Of a DNA stretch of 64,000 bases, positions 32,513 to 43,900 are shown one piece after another. This stretch comes from Porcincola intestinalis (GTDB lineage: Bacteria; Bacillota; Clostridia; Lachnospirales; Lachnospiraceae). Position 1 is the stretch's first letter; each line of letters starts with the position of its first letter. The DNA lies in contig NZ_VULZ01000003.1 of NCBI RefSeq assembly GCF_009696445.1, positions 124,001-188,000 on the forward strand, written 5' to 3'. The translations under genes and the position numbers were made by a program. Under the pieces are notes generated by a model. The model was not told the origin of the DNA, searched no databases, and saw only the letters and a program-made list of their open reading frames with translations.

Positions 32513-34204
32513 TTATGCCTTTCCCACTGTCGGCAGTCTGAAGGAAGACTTCAGCGGGACACTCCGGTTGAACACAAGATGATCCGGTGTCGACAGCCTG
32601 CTGTCGACGCAGAAAAATCCTGTCCGCACAAACTGGAACGAATCCGGTGCCTTCGCGTCCTTCAGCGCAGGCTCCACATAGCAGTTCTTCAGGATGGTCA
32701 GGGAGTGCGGGTTCAGGTTCAGCTCCCCCGTCTCCTTGTCGTAGACACCTTTCTCTTCATCGACAAGATTCTCAAACAGACGGACCTCACAGGGCAGCGC
32801 CGTCGCGGCATTCACCCAGTGGATCGTCCCTCTGACCTTGCGGCCATCCGGCGCATTGCCGCCCCTTGTAGCCGGGTCGTACGTGCAGTGAACAGCCCTG
32901 ATCTGACCGTTTTCATCCTTCTCGACACCGGTACACGTGACAAAGTACGCGTGCATCAGGCGGACTTCATTGCCTGGATACAGCCTTCTGTACCCCTTGA
33001 CCGGTACCTCCATGAAGTCGTCCCGGTTGATGTACAGCTCCCGCCCGAACGGAACCAGGCGCTTTCCAAGTTCCGGATTCTCGAGGTTGTTTTCAACCTC
33101 AAGCTCCTCCGTCTGCCCCTCCGGATAGTTGTCGATGACGAGTCTGACCGGATCCAGGACCGCCATGACACGCGGCTTCTTCAGCTTCAGGTCTTCCCTG
33201 AGACAATATTCAAGCATAGCGTAGTCCGAGCAGGAGTTTGCCTTCGACACACCGGACAGCTCCACAAACATCTGGATGGACTGCGGCGTGAACCCTCTCC
33301 TTCTCAGTCCGGATATGGAAACCAGGCGCGGATCGTCCCAGCCGTCGACAACTCCATTTTCAACCAGCTTCTTAATGTAGCGCTTTCCCGTGACAATGTT
33401 CTCGAGGTACATCTTCGCGAACTCGATCTGCCTCGGCGGATGCGGGTACTCCAGCTCCCGGACCACCCAGTCATAGAGCGGCCTGTGATCCTCGAATTCC
33501 AGTGTGCAGATGGAGTGAGACACGCCCTCGATCGCATCCTCAATCGGATGCGCGAAGTCGTACATCGGGTATATGCACCAGCGGTCGCCCGTATTCTCAT
33601 GCGCGATGTGTGCAATCCTGTAAATGACCGGGTCCCGCATATTCATATTGGAGGAAGCCATGTCGATCTTTGCCCGAAGCACCTTCTCGCCGTCGGCGTA
33701 CATGCCGTTCTTCATGTTCTCGAAAAGCTCGAGATTCTCCTCCACGCTGCGGTTCCGGTAAGGACTCTCCTTGCCCGGCTCCGTCAGCGTCCCGCGGTAC
33801 TCGCGGATCTGCTCGGCGGAGAGATCGCACACAAAGGCTTTGCCTTTCCTGATCAGCTTGACGGCAGCCTCATACATCTGCTCGAAATAATTGGAGGCGA
33901 AAAAACAGCGGTCGCCGTAGTCAGCGCCCAGCCACTTGACATCCTGCTTGATCGCTTCCACGAACTCGCTCTTTTCCTTCGTCGGGTTCGTGTCATCAAA
34001 GCGGAGATTGAACTTTCCATGATATTTCTTCGCGAGCCCATAGTTCAGAAGGATCGACTTTGCGTGACCGATATGGAGATAGCCGTTCGGCTCAGGCGGA
34101 AACCGGGTGCATACCTCGGTTGTGCGCCCGTCTGCGATATCCTTGTCGATGATTTCCTCGATGAAATTCCTGCTTTCCTTCGTCTCCCTGACTTCCTCGC
34201 TCAT
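32513..34204 (-). CDS. glnS: glutaminyl-tRNA synthetase
   Basis: 563 aa. Class-I synthetase that charges tRNA-Gln. The HIGH signature is HIGHAKS (near residue 44, after FPPEPNGYL), with FDDTNP next, and the conserved [18 protein letters not shown] segment near 310. The KMSKS-type loop is diverged to VTGKRYIKK, a form I associate with clostridial GlnRS. The C-terminal anticodon-binding beta-barrels are complete. The start at 34204 follows GGAGG by 5 bases. Bacteria with GlnRS need not make Gln-tRNA by transamidation, though many Clostridia keep both. Confidence 0.94.
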   Translation of the reverse strand: MSEEVRETKESRNFIEEIIDKDIADGRTTEVCTRFPPEPNGYLHIGHAKSILLNYGLAKKYHGKFNLRFDDTNPTKEKSEFVEAIKQDVKWLGADYGDRCFFASNYFEQMYEAAVKLIRKGKAFVCDLSAEQIREYRGTLTEPGKESPYRNRSVEENLELFENMKNGMYADGEKVLRAKIDMASSNMNMRDPVIYRIAHIAHENTGDRWCIYPMYDFAHPIEDAIEGVSHSICTLEFEDHRPLYDWVVRELEYPHPPRQIEFAKMYLENIVTGKRYIKKLVENGVVDGWDDPRLVSISGLRRRGFTPQSIQMFVELSGVSKANSCSDYAMLEYCLREDLKLKKPRVMAVLDPVRLVIDNYPEGQTEELEVENNLENPELGKRLVPFGRELYINRDDFMEVPVKGYRRLYPGNEVRLMHAYFVTCTGVEKDENGQIRAVHCTYDPATRGGNAPDGRKVRGTIHWVNAATALPCEVRLFENLVDEEKGVYDKETGELNLNPHSLTILKNCYVEPALKDAKAPDSFQFVRTGFFCVDSRLSTPDHLVFNRSVPLKSSFRLPTVGKA

Positions 34205-34308
34205 CTTCTCCTCCATACCCCGGCAACCATGCGCCGTCTCATCCATCCGGTTCTCCGGATACAGGCTGCTTCTGTCTCCGGGTCAGGCAGCCAACGGTCT
34301 GTTGTCTT

Positions 34309-35343
34309 TCAGTTCAGGCTGAACAGCTTCCTTGCAATCTTGTAGCCCCGGACTGTTGTCTTGCGTCCAAGCTGCGTCGGCAGGTTCATGCAGACACCAA
34401 GGAAGGACATCCGCAGCCTGTAGTACAGCTTGTAATCTGCGTGCTTTAAATACGCCCAAAGCTCGCCCTTCTTCTTCAGATCCTCGCTTGTGCCGCCGAC
34501 CAGAAGAAAAACTGACGAGACTGTCATGATCTTATTCAGGTAGATCATCATGTACTTGCGGACATTCTTATCCAGTCCTGAAAAATTCTGTCTTGTGAAT
34601 ATATCGATCATCAGCTTGTTGACACGCAGCTGCTGGTCAATCCGGCTCAGCATGACCTTCTCATTGACGGACTGATCCTCCCGCCCGATAAAGTAATGGT
34701 AAAGATTCAGGTCCATATAGTAGAACTTCTCGCAGTAGGGCAGCGGCTGGTACGCGTAGATATTGTCCACATAAAAGGTATGAAGCGGCAGCCTGAGTCC
34801 CGACTTTACCAGAATGTCATGCCGGTAGGTAATATTGTGCATCAGGATATACTGGGTCTGCTTCATATGCCCCATGTCATCCCAGCTGATGATCCGGTTT
34901 GCCGGAAATGCATGGTGGAAATTCATGACATGCTTTCCGAAGACACCTGCCCCGACCTTGTCATAGACAAAGTTCGTCAGCATCATATCGACCGGCGTGC
35001 CCTTCTTCTCAAGGGTCTTCAGCCGCGCGATCACCTTCAGAAGCACTCTGGAATCCACCCAGTCGTCCGAGTCAACCACGCGGAAATAAGTTCCGGACGC
35101 ATGCTCGATACCGGTATTGACAGCCCCGCCATGTCCCTTGTTTTCCTGATGAATGGCCCTCACAATTCCCGGATACTGCGCCTCATACCGCTGCGCGATC
35201 TCCAGTGTATTGTCCTTCGTCGATCCATCATCAATCACCAGAATCTCAATATCATCCTTGCCCGGCAGAAGCGATCGGATACACTTCTCCATGTAGGCTG
35301 CCGAATTGTAGCAGGGAATTGCCACTGTCAAGATCTTTCCCAT
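34309..35343 (-). CDS. family 2 glycosyltransferase
   Basis: 344 aa. The GT2 catalytic domain spans residues 1-220: TVAIPCYNSAAYMEKCI, ILVIDDGSTKDNT, HQENKGHGGAVNTG and the metal-binding DSDDWVD. A helical C-terminal region of about 120 residues follows with one hydrophobic stretch (YLNKIMTVSSVFLLVGG). Such enzymes decorate surface polysaccharide or teichoic-type polymers; acceptor unknown. GAGGA lies about 10 bases before the ATG. It is not part of a visible polysaccharide cluster: glnS lies downstream and mutY upstream. Confidence 0.88.
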   Translation of the reverse strand: MGKILTVAIPCYNSAAYMEKCIRSLLPGKDDIEILVIDDGSTKDNTLEIAQRYEAQYPGIVRAIHQENKGHGGAVNTGIEHASGTYFRVVDSDDWVDSRVLLKVIARLKTLEKKGTPVDMMLTNFVYDKVGAGVFGKHVMNFHHAFPANRIISWDDMGHMKQTQYILMHNITYRHDILVKSGLRLPLHTFYVDNIYAYQPLPYCEKFYYMDLNLYHYFIGREDQSVNEKVMLSRIDQQLRVNKLMIDIFTRQNFSGLDKNVRKYMMIYLNKIMTVSSVFLLVGGTSEDLKKKGELWAYLKHADYKLYYRLRMSFLGVCMNLPTQLGRKTTVRGYKIARKLFSLN

Positions 35344-35360
35344 ATTTTAATATTCCTCGG

Positions 35361-36620
35361 TCATCTGCTTCCGTGACTGCCTTCATATCCGGCTTCCGGA
35401 ACCGCAGATTCTTTCCGCTCCCTCTGGAGCATTGCCTTCGGCCTGATTCCCGCAACCTTCAGATACGCGGAAAAAGCCGCCGGTATGGCATACTGTGTCT
35501 CGGCCTGCTGCACACTGGCCAGTGCCCAGGCGCCTGAAACGGATAAGCCCGTTCTGTCTGCAGCAGTCTCCGCCGCAGCAGCGGCCTGCCCGGCGGGCTC
35601 CATCCCGCAAGTCTTCAAATCTTCGAGCGTCTCAGCCAGCACCTGCCAGCCTGTCATCTCCCACTCAATGTGTGTGAAGACATGCCGTGCATGCGGAAGC
35701 GGTCTGATTCGAAGAGGGGACAGGCCAAGTTTTTCAGCATACGACAGCGCTTCCTCCCGGGTGAGCGTGCCTTCTTCATTCGGCAGCTCCCACATTCCGG
35801 CCAGAAGCCCCTTCCCGCTCCTCTTCCGGAGGGCAATCCGTCCGCCATCCGTGAGCAGAAGCACCGTCCGTTTTTCCACCCTGCGCGGCCGCTTTGTCTT
35901 TCGAACCGGATAAAGCAGCTCTCCCTCATGAAGGTGTGCAAGACAGAATGCTGAGAGCGGACATCGGCTGCAGGCGGGCGCGCCGCCCGGCACGCAGACG
36001 GTTGCGCCAATCTCCATCATCGCCTGGTTGAAGGTTCCCGGAAAAGATCCCTTCTCCGGACAGCTCTCCTGATACTGCCGCATAACCGCTGTCCAGATTT
36101 TCTCCCAGCGCTTCTTCACCTTCGGCTCGTCGATGCAGCCTGAATCCTCCAGAAGCCTCGTGGAAACTCTGAGCACATTGCCATCCACAGCTGCCTCACA
36201 TCTGCCGTATGCGATGGATGAAATTGCGGAGGCAGTGTAGCTGCCGATTCCGGGGAGCTTCAGAAGCTCCTCCTTTGTATCCGGCATGCAGCCGCCGTAC
36301 ACCTCCATCACCACTTTTGCAGCCTTCTGAAGGTTTCTCGCCCGACTGTAATACCCGATTCCCTCCCAGAGTTTCATGAGCTTCTCCGGCGGGCAGCAGG
36401 CAAGATCCCCGACCGACGGAAGTTCCTTCAGGAACCGCCGGTAGTAGGGAATAACGGTCTCCACCCGCGTCTGCTGAAGCATAACCTCCGAAATCCAGAC
36501 ATAATAAGGCAGCGGATGCACCCGCCATGGAAGATCCCTTCTGTGACCCGGGTACCACTCCAACAGAGCCGGAACAATCCGCTGCAGGTATGCAGTTTCA
36601 GTTATTCTATCAGAATTCAT
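35361..36620 (-). CDS. mutY: A/G-specific adenine DNA glycosylase
   Basis: 419 aa. MutY removes adenine paired with 8-oxoguanine. The catalytic Glu lies in WISEVMLQQTRVET near residue 38, the helix-hairpin-helix is LLKLPGIGSYTASAI followed by the Asp in AAVDGNVLR, and the 4Fe-4S cluster cysteines occur as C-x6-C-x2-C-x5-C in CVPGGAPACSRCPLSAFC. A NUDIX-like lesion-recognition domain follows (RKRSGKGLLAGMWELPNEEG). Near residues 350-375 there is an Ala-rich insert, and the C-terminal 30 residues are outside the fold. The start is unclear: ATG 36620 is used; a TTG at 36632 overlaps the LacI stop. Confidence 0.92.
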   Translation of the reverse strand: MNSDRITETAYLQRIVPALLEWYPGHRRDLPWRVHPLPYYVWISEVMLQQTRVETVIPYYRRFLKELPSVGDLACCPPEKLMKLWEGIGYYSRARNLQKAAKVVMEVYGGCMPDTKEELLKLPGIGSYTASAISSIAYGRCEAAVDGNVLRVSTRLLEDSGCIDEPKVKKRWEKIWTAVMRQYQESCPEKGSFPGTFNQAMMEIGATVCVPGGAPACSRCPLSAFCLAHLHEGELLYPVRKTKRPRRVEKRTVLLLTDGGRIALRKRSGKGLLAGMWELPNEEGTLTREEALSYAEKLGLSPLRIRPLPHARHVFTHIEWEMTGWQVLAETLEDLKTCGMEPAGQAAAAAETAADRTGLSVSGAWALASVQQAETQYAIPAAFSAYLKVAGIRPKAMLQRERKESAVPEAGYEGSHGSR

Positions 36621-36628
36621 ATCCACAT

Positions 36629-37648
36629 TCAAGACGGCTGCATCCGCCGTACAGTGTCGCCCTTCACCAGCTCACCGTCGACCGATATCTTCTCGATCAG
36701 AGCAACCTTCGGATTCTCAATCAGAGAAATGAGCTTCTCCGCCGCGATTTTGCCGACGGTCGCCGTATCCTGCCTGAGCGTTGTCAGCCTCGGGTACATT
36801 GCGAAGGCAATCGGGATCCCGTCATACCCGCACACGGAAATATCCTCCGGGATGCGGAGTCCTGCCGAGCGGATCGCATTCATCCCCCCGACAGCCGAGA
36901 AGTCATCCGGGAAAAAAATGCAGGTCGGCAGGCTGTCCTGACTGAGCAGCTCCCTTGTCCGTCGTTCCGTCATCCCGACATCCCTGTATCTGGAAGACAG
37001 CACCCATTTGTCAGGAACGGTTACACCATACGCCTCCGCAGTCCTGTAAAAGCTTGCAAGGCGCTCCTTCGTGACCGTATTGTCGTCCCCGTGGATGTAG
37101 GCAATCTGCCTGTGTCCCATTGAGCAGACATATTCCGTCAGATCGCGCATTCCCTTCTGATTGTTGGAGACAATAGCCGTCCTGCCGTCATAGACATAGT
37201 CGATCGTGACAATCGGAAGCGGGGACTTGACAAGTTCAATGATATCGGGAGATGTAAAGTCAATATTCGCAATGACCACGCCGTCCAGTCCTCTGTAGCG
37301 GCAATGCTCATAGTAGCTCATCTTTCTTCCGCCGACCGGTGACATGGATGTAAAGGTGATGTCATAGCCGCGCCGCTCCGCTGTCACCTTGATTGCGTCA
37401 AGGATCGCTGCAAAATAGCTATGTGTCAGCCCGGAATGGAGATTATCCGTGATCAGGATCCCCAGGTTCCAGGTCCGGTTTGTCTTCAGCGCGCGCGCGG
37501 AGGAATTGGGGAAGTACCCCATCTCCTCGGCGCACCGCTTGATCTCTTCTCTCTTTTCCTTCCCGATGTCGCTGTATCCGTTCAGCGCCTTGCTGACCGT
37601 TGCGACCGACACTCCGCATTTCTTGGCAATATCCTTCATTGAGACCAT
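36629..37648 (-). CDS. LacI-family transcriptional regulator
   Basis: 339 aa. N-terminal helix-turn-helix with hinge (MKDIAKKCGVSVATVSKALNG and NSSARALKTNRT) and a periplasmic-binding-protein-like effector domain ending VCGYDGIPIAFAMYPRLTT. It is divergent from the cellobiose phosphorylase gene, so it most likely controls that gene and itself in response to cellobiose, cellodextrin or a related sugar; the effector is inferred. AAAGGAG precedes the ATG. Promoter and palindromic operator candidates lie in the shared 305-base region. Its stop overlaps the possible TTG start of mutY. Confidence 0.93.
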   Translation of the reverse strand: MVSMKDIAKKCGVSVATVSKALNGYSDIGKEKREEIKRCAEEMGYFPNSSARALKTNRTWNLGILITDNLHSGLTHSYFAAILDAIKVTAERRGYDITFTSMSPVGGRKMSYYEHCRYRGLDGVVIANIDFTSPDIIELVKSPLPIVTIDYVYDGRTAIVSNNQKGMRDLTEYVCSMGHRQIAYIHGDDNTVTKERLASFYRTAEAYGVTVPDKWVLSSRYRDVGMTERRTRELLSQDSLPTCIFFPDDFSAVGGMNAIRSAGLRIPEDISVCGYDGIPIAFAMYPRLTTLRQDTATVGKIAAEKLISLIENPKVALIEKISVDGELVKGDTVRRMQPS

Positions 37649-37953
37649 GATGCGTTTCTCCTTTAATGCCCGGTTGAATGCCAGGCTGCCTGAGACAGAC
37701 TTTGAAATCGTTTTCGTAATTATATTATAGGATTTAGGCTGTTTTTGGACAACTCATTTTCGCGAAAACACAGGCCACCAACATTCGATTTGTATATTCC
37801 GTTCGATTTCATATTGTATTTTTGTCAATAATTAACATAATCATGCCAGCATTTTCTATTGTATTCAGGAATACGTTGCGATATACTGACCCTAACAGGT
37901 TACTTAATCGTTTTCCCAAATGTTCTTTCATCTTTGATGAGAAGGAGACTCCT
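37649..37953. promoter_or_regulatory. shared regulatory region of LacI regulator and cellobiose phosphorylase
   Basis: 305 bases without a gene. Leftward promoter for the regulator: TTGTCC (37752-37747), 17 bases, TATAAT (37729-37724). Operator candidates: the perfect palindrome TTTTCGCGAAAA (37757-37768), GAAATCGTTTTC (37704-37715) just past the -10, and two direct TTCGATTT motifs (37784-37791, 37802-37809). A weak rightward promoter TTGTAT-16-TATTGT (37790-37817) spans those motifs. The CG-centred palindromes fit LacI-family binding. Confidence 0.55.
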
Positions 37954-40386
37954 ATGAAATTTGGTTATTTTGATGACAAGGCCCTCGAGTATGTCATCAC
38001 GACTCCCCGGACACCGCTTCCCTGGATCAACTATCTTGGCTGCAATGACTTCTTCTCGATCGTATCGAATACCTGCGGCGGATACAGCTTCTACAAGGAT
38101 GCAAAAATGCTCCGGATCACCCGGTACCGCTACAACAGCATGCCGCTGGACTCTAATGGAAAATATTACTACATTCAGGACGGAGATGTCACGTGGAATC
38201 CAGGCTGGCAGCCGACTCAGACACCGCTTGATTTCTACGAATGCAGACATGGCATCGGCTACTCCCGTTTCACCGCGAAGAAGAACGGGCTGAAGGCAGA
38301 CCTTCTGAACTTTGTGCCGCTCCATGATACCTGCGAGCTCAACCGTCTGACGCTGACGAACGAGTCTGAAGCGCCGAAGTCATTCAAGGTCTTCTCCTAC
38401 GTAGAGTTCTGTCTCTGGAACGCCCTGGATGACATGACCAACTTCCAGCGCAACCTCTCCACAGGGGAAGTTGAAATCGACGGTGCCACCATCTACCATA
38501 AGACGGAGTACCGTGAGCGGAGAAATCACTATGCTTTCTTCTCCGTCAACGCAAAGCCGGATGGCTTCGATACCAGCCGGGATGCCTTCATCGGCACCTA
38601 CAGCCCCGCCTCCGACCCGGATGCGATCCGAAACGGCGGATGCACCGGCTCTGTCGCCAGCGGCTGGTATCCGGTCGCCGCGCATGAGCTTCATGTGATC
38701 CTCACCCCGGGCGAATCAAAAACCTTCCTCTTCGTTCTCGGATATGCAGAAAATCCAAAGGACCGGAAATGGGAGGCTCCGAATGTCATCAACAAAGCAC
38801 CTGCGCGCAGGCTTCTGGCAAAATACCAGACCACGGAAGGCGCGGATGCAGCATTTGCGGAGCTGAAGGCATACTGGGAGAACCTGCTGGAAGGATATCA
38901 TGTCGAATCCCGCGATGAGAAGGTCAACCGCATGGTGAACATCTGGAACCAGTATCAGTGCATGGTCACGTTCAACATGTCCAGATCGGCCAGCTACTAC
39001 GAATCCGGCATCGGGCGCGGCATGGGCTTTCGCGATTCCTGTCAGGATCTGTTCGGCTTTGTCCATCTGATTCCGGAAAAGGCAAGGCAGCGGATCATTG
39101 ACATTGCATCCACGCAGTTTGAGGACGGATCCGCTTATCATCAGTACCAGCCGCTGACCCGCCGCGGGAACGCGGACATTGGTTCCGGCTTCAACGACGA
39201 TCCGCTGTGGCTCATCGCAGGAACGGCAGCCTATATCCGCGAGACGGGCGACTTCTCGATCCTCGACGAGTCTGTCCCGTTCGACAACGACGAGGCGACA
39301 TGCGTCCCGCTCTTCGAGCACCTGACCCGTTCATTCGAGTACACAGTCACCCACAAGGGACCGCACGGGCTTCCGCAGATCGGCCGTGCGGACTGGAATG
39401 ACTGCCTGAATCTGAACTGCTTCTCCGACACGCCGGGCGAATCCTTCCAGACGACAGGCCCGAGCGAAGGTCCGATTGCGGAGTCCGTTTTCATCGGCGG
39501 CATGTTTGTCCGGTACGGAAAGGACTATGCGAAGCTCTGTGCGCACAGAGGACTTCTGGACAAAGCAAAAGCTGCCATGACTGAGGTGCAGAAGATGGAA
39601 CAAACTGTCCTCAACGCAGGCTGGGATGGCGAATGGTTTTTGCGCGCATACGACGCAAATGGCCAGAAGGTCGGATCCCACGAGTGTGAGGAAGGGAAAA
39701 TCTTCATCGAGCCGCAGGGTTTCTGCGTGCTTGCCGGCATCGGCGTGAAGGAGGGGAAGGCCGAAAAGGCACTTTCTTCAGTCGAAAAGCACCTTGACAC
39801 AAAATACGGGATCCGGATCCTCGCTCCGTCCTACTCACACTATTACCTGAACCTTGGGGAGATTTCCTCCTATCCGCCGGGATACAAGGAAAATGGAGGT
39901 ATCTTCTGCCACAACAATCCCTGGGTATCGATCGCGGAGACCGTACTCGGGCACGGAACAAGAGCCTTCGATATCTACAAAAAGACCTGTCCGGCTTACA
40001 TCGAGGACATCTCGGAGATCCACTGCACGGAGCCCTATGTCTACTCACAGATGGTCGCTGGCAGCGACGCAAAGTATTTTGGCCAGGGAAAAAACAGCTG
40101 GCTGACAGGAACGGCCGCCTGGACATTCGTCAATATTTCGCAGCATATTCTGGGCATCTGCCCGGATTACGACGGGCTTCGAATCGATCCCTGCGTCCCG
40201 AAGGACTTTGGTTCCTACACAGTCAGCCGCAGGTTCCGCGGCGCGATGTACCGCATCCATATCTCCAATCCGGACCATGTGGAGAAGGGAATCCGGAAGC
40301 TGACCGTCAACGGGAAGGAGGTCAGCGGAAACCTGATTCCGATCACCGAGGGCGTGACAAAATACGAGGTCGACGCTGTCATGTAA
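37954..40386 (+). CDS. cellobiose phosphorylase (GH94)
   Basis: 810 aa, the usual length. The enzyme splits cellobiose with phosphate to glucose 1-phosphate and glucose in the cytosol. The N-terminus ([24 protein letters not shown]) is nearly a family signature, followed by the beta-sandwich domain (1-280) with [14 protein letters not shown] and [12 protein letters not shown], a helical linker, and the (alpha/alpha)6 barrel with RDSCQDLFG, the catalytic Asp in ADWNDCLN (about 480-483) and a C-terminal phosphate site around [17 protein letters not shown] precedes the ATG. No sugar transporter is next to it. Its stop overlaps convergent aroK by 8 bases. Confidence 0.94.
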   Translation: MKFGYFDDKALEYVITTPRTPLPWINYLGCNDFFSIVSNTCGGYSFYKDAKMLRITRYRYNSMPLDSNGKYYYIQDGDVTWNPGWQPTQTPLDFYECRHGIGYSRFTAKKNGLKADLLNFVPLHDTCELNRLTLTNESEAPKSFKVFSYVEFCLWNALDDMTNFQRNLSTGEVEIDGATIYHKTEYRERRNHYAFFSVNAKPDGFDTSRDAFIGTYSPASDPDAIRNGGCTGSVASGWYPVAAHELHVILTPGESKTFLFVLGYAENPKDRKWEAPNVINKAPARRLLAKYQTTEGADAAFAELKAYWENLLEGYHVESRDEKVNRMVNIWNQYQCMVTFNMSRSASYYESGIGRGMGFRDSCQDLFGFVHLIPEKARQRIIDIASTQFEDGSAYHQYQPLTRRGNADIGSGFNDDPLWLIAGTAAYIRETGDFSILDESVPFDNDEATCVPLFEHLTRSFEYTVTHKGPHGLPQIGRADWNDCLNLNCFSDTPGESFQTTGPSEGPIAESVFIGGMFVRYGKDYAKLCAHRGLLDKAKAAMTEVQKMEQTVLNAGWDGEWFLRAYDANGQKVGSHECEEGKIFIEPQGFCVLAGIGVKEGKAEKALSSVEKHLDTKYGIRILAPSYSHYYLNLGEISSYPPGYKENGGIFCHNNPWVSIAETVLGHGTRAFDIYKKTCPAYIEDISEIHCTEPYVYSQMVAGSDAKYFGQGKNSWLTGTAAWTFVNISQHILGICPDYDGLRIDPCVPKDFGSYTVSRRFRGAMYRIHISNPDHVEKGIRKLTVNGKEVSGNLIPITEGVTKYEVDAVM

Positions 40387-40900
40387 TCAGTCGTTTGATC
40401 TCCTGTGCCACTTCCCGGACGCTCTTCCCGTCTGACAGGACTACGTGGCTGCAGGCCTCCTCATAAAGTGCCTCGCGCTCACTCAGAATCCGGGTTATCT
40501 TTTCTTCCAGCGGCTCCTCTCCCTGCAGAAGGGGCCGCGTGGTATCCCGTGCCAGTCTTTCAGCCAGTGTCTGAACACTTGCTTTGAGATAGACCACTGT
40601 CCCGAGCTTTCTCAGAATCTCCCGATTTTCGGCTCTCAGCGGAAGCCCTCCCCCGACAGAGAGGACATATCGCCCCTCTCTGCCTGTCAGACTGCGGACT
40701 GCTCTGGTTTCCGCATCCCGGAAATACGCCTGCCCCATCCGGGTAAAAATCTCCCGGATCGTCATCTTCTCCTGCTCTTCAATCAGTGCATCGGTATCCA
40801 GACACGGCACTGCGAGCAGGCCGGCAAGCTTCCGGCCTACACTCGATTTTCCGCATCCCATGAACCCGATCAGGATGACATTTCCATCCGTCCTCAGCAT
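40379..40900 (-). CDS. aroK: shikimate kinase
   Basis: 173 aa. AroK phosphorylates shikimate at the 3-hydroxyl. The Walker A loop GFMGCGKSS starts near residue 10; the shikimate-binding Asp lies in [25 protein letters not shown] supplies the Gly/Arg site, and the lid contains [11 protein letters not shown] start at 40900 because GGAGA lies 6 bases before it; an ATG four codons earlier is possible. No other shikimate gene is adjacent; pheA lies 11 kb away. The gene ends inside the last codons of the phosphorylase gene on the other strand. Confidence 0.93.
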   Translation of the reverse strand: MLRTDGNVILIGFMGCGKSSVGRKLAGLLAVPCLDTDALIEEQEKMTIREIFTRMGQAYFRDAETRAVRSLTGREGRYVLSVGGGLPLRAENREILRKLGTVVYLKASVQTLAERLARDTTRPLLQGEEPLEEKITRILSEREALYEEACSHVVLSDGKSVREVAQEIKRLIT

Positions 40901-40930
40901 ACAATTCTCCATTCTTATCTGGCTGTGCCG

Positions 40931-43900
40931 TCATCCTTCCGTTCCGGTCGGCAGCATATCAAAGATCGACAGCTGGTTCGATTCCGGAAGCCCGGCCAGA
41001 ATACCGAGCTGCACCAGCTTGTCTGCGATGCCCTTCGGACATTTTGTCCGCTCCCTGAAGTTGTCCAGCGATAAAAACGGCCCGTCCTTGCAGGCATCCA
41101 CGATCTGGGCTGCGACATTGTCCCCAAGCCCGTCGATCTTGTTGAGCGACGGCATCAGCTTCCCGTCCACAATGCAAAACTTTGTCGCCCTGCACTTGAA
41201 GACGTCGATCTTCGCAAACTCATAGCCGCGGGCATACATCTCCCGGACGACCTTCATCGCCTTATACTGCTCCTGCTCCTTCTGCTGCTGCTCATTCTTA
41301 TCCTTGGCTTCAATCTCCTTCATATGCCGTGCCAGCACCTCCGGTCCCTCGCACATGAGCTCATAGTCGAAGCCGGGCGAGCGGATCGAGAAGAAGGCCG
41401 CGTAGTAGGCGAGCGGCTGGTAGATCTTGAACCACGCGATCCGCCAGGCCATCATGACATAAGCCGCCGCGTGCGCCTTCGGGAACATATACTTGATCTT
41501 TTTACAGGAGCCGATGTACCAGTCCGGCACCCCATGCTTCTTCATCTCCTCCTCCCATTCCGGTCGGAGACCCTTGCCCTTGCGGACCTTCTCCATAATC
41601 GTGAAGGAAAGCTCCGGATCGAGTCCCTTTGAGATCAGATAGATCATGATATCGTCTCGGCAGCAGATCGCTGTGGAGATGGTGCAGGTGCCGTTCATAA
41701 TCAGATCCTGCGCATTTCCCAGCCAGACATCCGTCCCGTGTGCCAGACCGGCGATTCGGACCAGATCCGAGAAGTACTTCGGCTTTGTGTCCACAAGCAT
41801 CTGGATGGCAAAGTCTGTCCCGAACTCCGGAATGCCAAGAGAGCCCAGCGGGCAGCCACCGATGTCATCCGGCGTGATTCCGAGCGCGCTGGTATTCTGA
41901 AACAGACTCATGACTTTTCTGTCGTCCAGCGGAACATCTGTCGCATGGAGCCCGGTCAGATCCTCCAGCATACGGATCATGGTCGGATCATCATGTCCGA
42001 GAATATCCAGTTTCAGGAGGTTGTGGTCAATCTTGTGATAATCAAAGTGCGTCGTGATCGTGTTTTCATCCTTGGGCGGGTGCTGAACAGGTGTAAATGT
42101 GTTAATCTCCTCTCCGTAGGGCAGAACGATGATACCGCCCGGATGCTGCCCGGTCGATTTCCGGACACCGACACAGCCATCCGCCAGGCGCTTGATCTCC
42201 GCCGGCCTTTTTTTCTCCCCGTGATCCTCAAAGTACCGGAGCACATAACCATACGCATTCTTGTCCGCCACACCCGTCACCGTTCCGGCCCGGAACGTCT
42301 GTCCTGCGCCGAAAATGACCTCCGTGTAATGGTGCGCCTTCGACTGGTACTCTCCGGAGAAGTTCAGGTCGATATCCGGCTCCTTGTTTCCCTTGAAGCC
42401 AAGGAAGGTCTCAAACGGAATGTCAAATCCAAGCTTCTGAAGCTTCGTCCCGCACTTCGGGCAGTTTTTATCCGGCATGTCGCAGCCGGCCATCCCGTCG
42501 TACTTCCGGACCTCCGGCGAATCAAAGTCCACATAGTGGCATTTTGGACAGAGGTAATGCGGGTGAAGGGAGTTGACCTCCGTGATGCCGGCCATGTTGG
42601 CGACAAAGGACGACCCGACAGATCCGCGCGACCCGACCAGATATCCGTCTGCCACAGACTTCCATACCAGCTTCTGCGCAATGATATACATGACGGCAAA
42701 TCCATTGGAGATGATGGAGTGCAGCTCCTTCTTCAGGCGGTCCTCCACCACCTGCGGAAGGTCGTCGCCGTAGATCTCATGTGCCCTGTCGTAGCAGATC
42801 TTCGTCAGCATTTCATCAGAGTGCGGGATGACGGGCGGACACTTGTCCGGCCGGACCGGCGAGAACTTCTCCACCATGTCCGCAATCCGGTTGGTGTTTG
42901 TGATGACGACCTCGTTCGCCTTCTCCTCCCCCAGATACTCGAACTCCTTCAGCATCTCCTCCGTCGTGCGCAGATACAATGGCGGCTGGTTGTCCGCCTC
43001 CGGATCCTGAAAATTCACATACTGAAGAATCCGCCTGTAGATCTCATCCTCCGGGTTCAGGAAATGGACGTCGCAGGTCGCACACACGGGCTTGCCGTAC
43101 TGCTCTCCGAGCGCGACAATCCGACGGTTGTAGTTTTTCAGATCCTCGACGGTCTTCGGCTCATTTCTGAGGTTTCCATTCTTGTCATATTTCGGAACGG
43201 TCAGAAACATGTTGTTGCCGATCGGCTGGATTTCCAGATAGTCATAGAAATCCACAATCCGCTTCAGTTCCTCCTCTGAGGCGCCGCGCTCGATCGCCTG
43301 GAACAGCTCGCCGGCCTCACAGGCAGACCCGATGATCAGTCCGTCCCTGTGCGCCTCGAGAAAGCTCTTCGGCAGATGCGGCTTCCCGTTCGAGACATAC
43401 TTCAGATGAGACTCCGACACGCAGCGGTACAGGTTGACACGGCCCGTCTCATTCTTTGCCAGAAGAATGACATGGTAGGTCGGCATCTTCCGGATCTTGT
43501 GCTCGTCCGCTCTGCAGTGCTCATTGACCTCGTCAAGGTTATGGAGATCCAGATCCTCCAGCATGCTGACAAACTTCACGAAGATGTGCGCCGTGCACTC
43601 CGCGTCATCGACTGCCCGATGATGGTGCCCGAGATCAATGTTCAGTGCCTTTGCAACCGTGTCCAGCTTGTACTTCCCGAGATTCGGCAGCAGGACACGC
43701 GCCAGCGCGACGGTATCCACGGATGTAAAATCATGGTCATATCCCAGACGCCTGCAGTTTTCTTCTATAAAGCTGACGTCGAAGGCGGAATTGTGCGCGA
43801 CCAGCACACAGTCCTTCGAAAATGCGAGGAACCGGGGCAGAATCTTCTCGATCGTGGGCGCATCCGCAACCATCGTGTCGTTGATTGAGGTCAGATTCTC

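Noticed and set aside
32579-34345. 588-codon open frame on the plus strand
   Set aside because: Antisense of glnS; no family features and no ribosome site.
41738-43279. 513-codon open frame on the plus strand
   Set aside because: Antisense of polC. Arg/His/Leu-rich shadow translation without domains.
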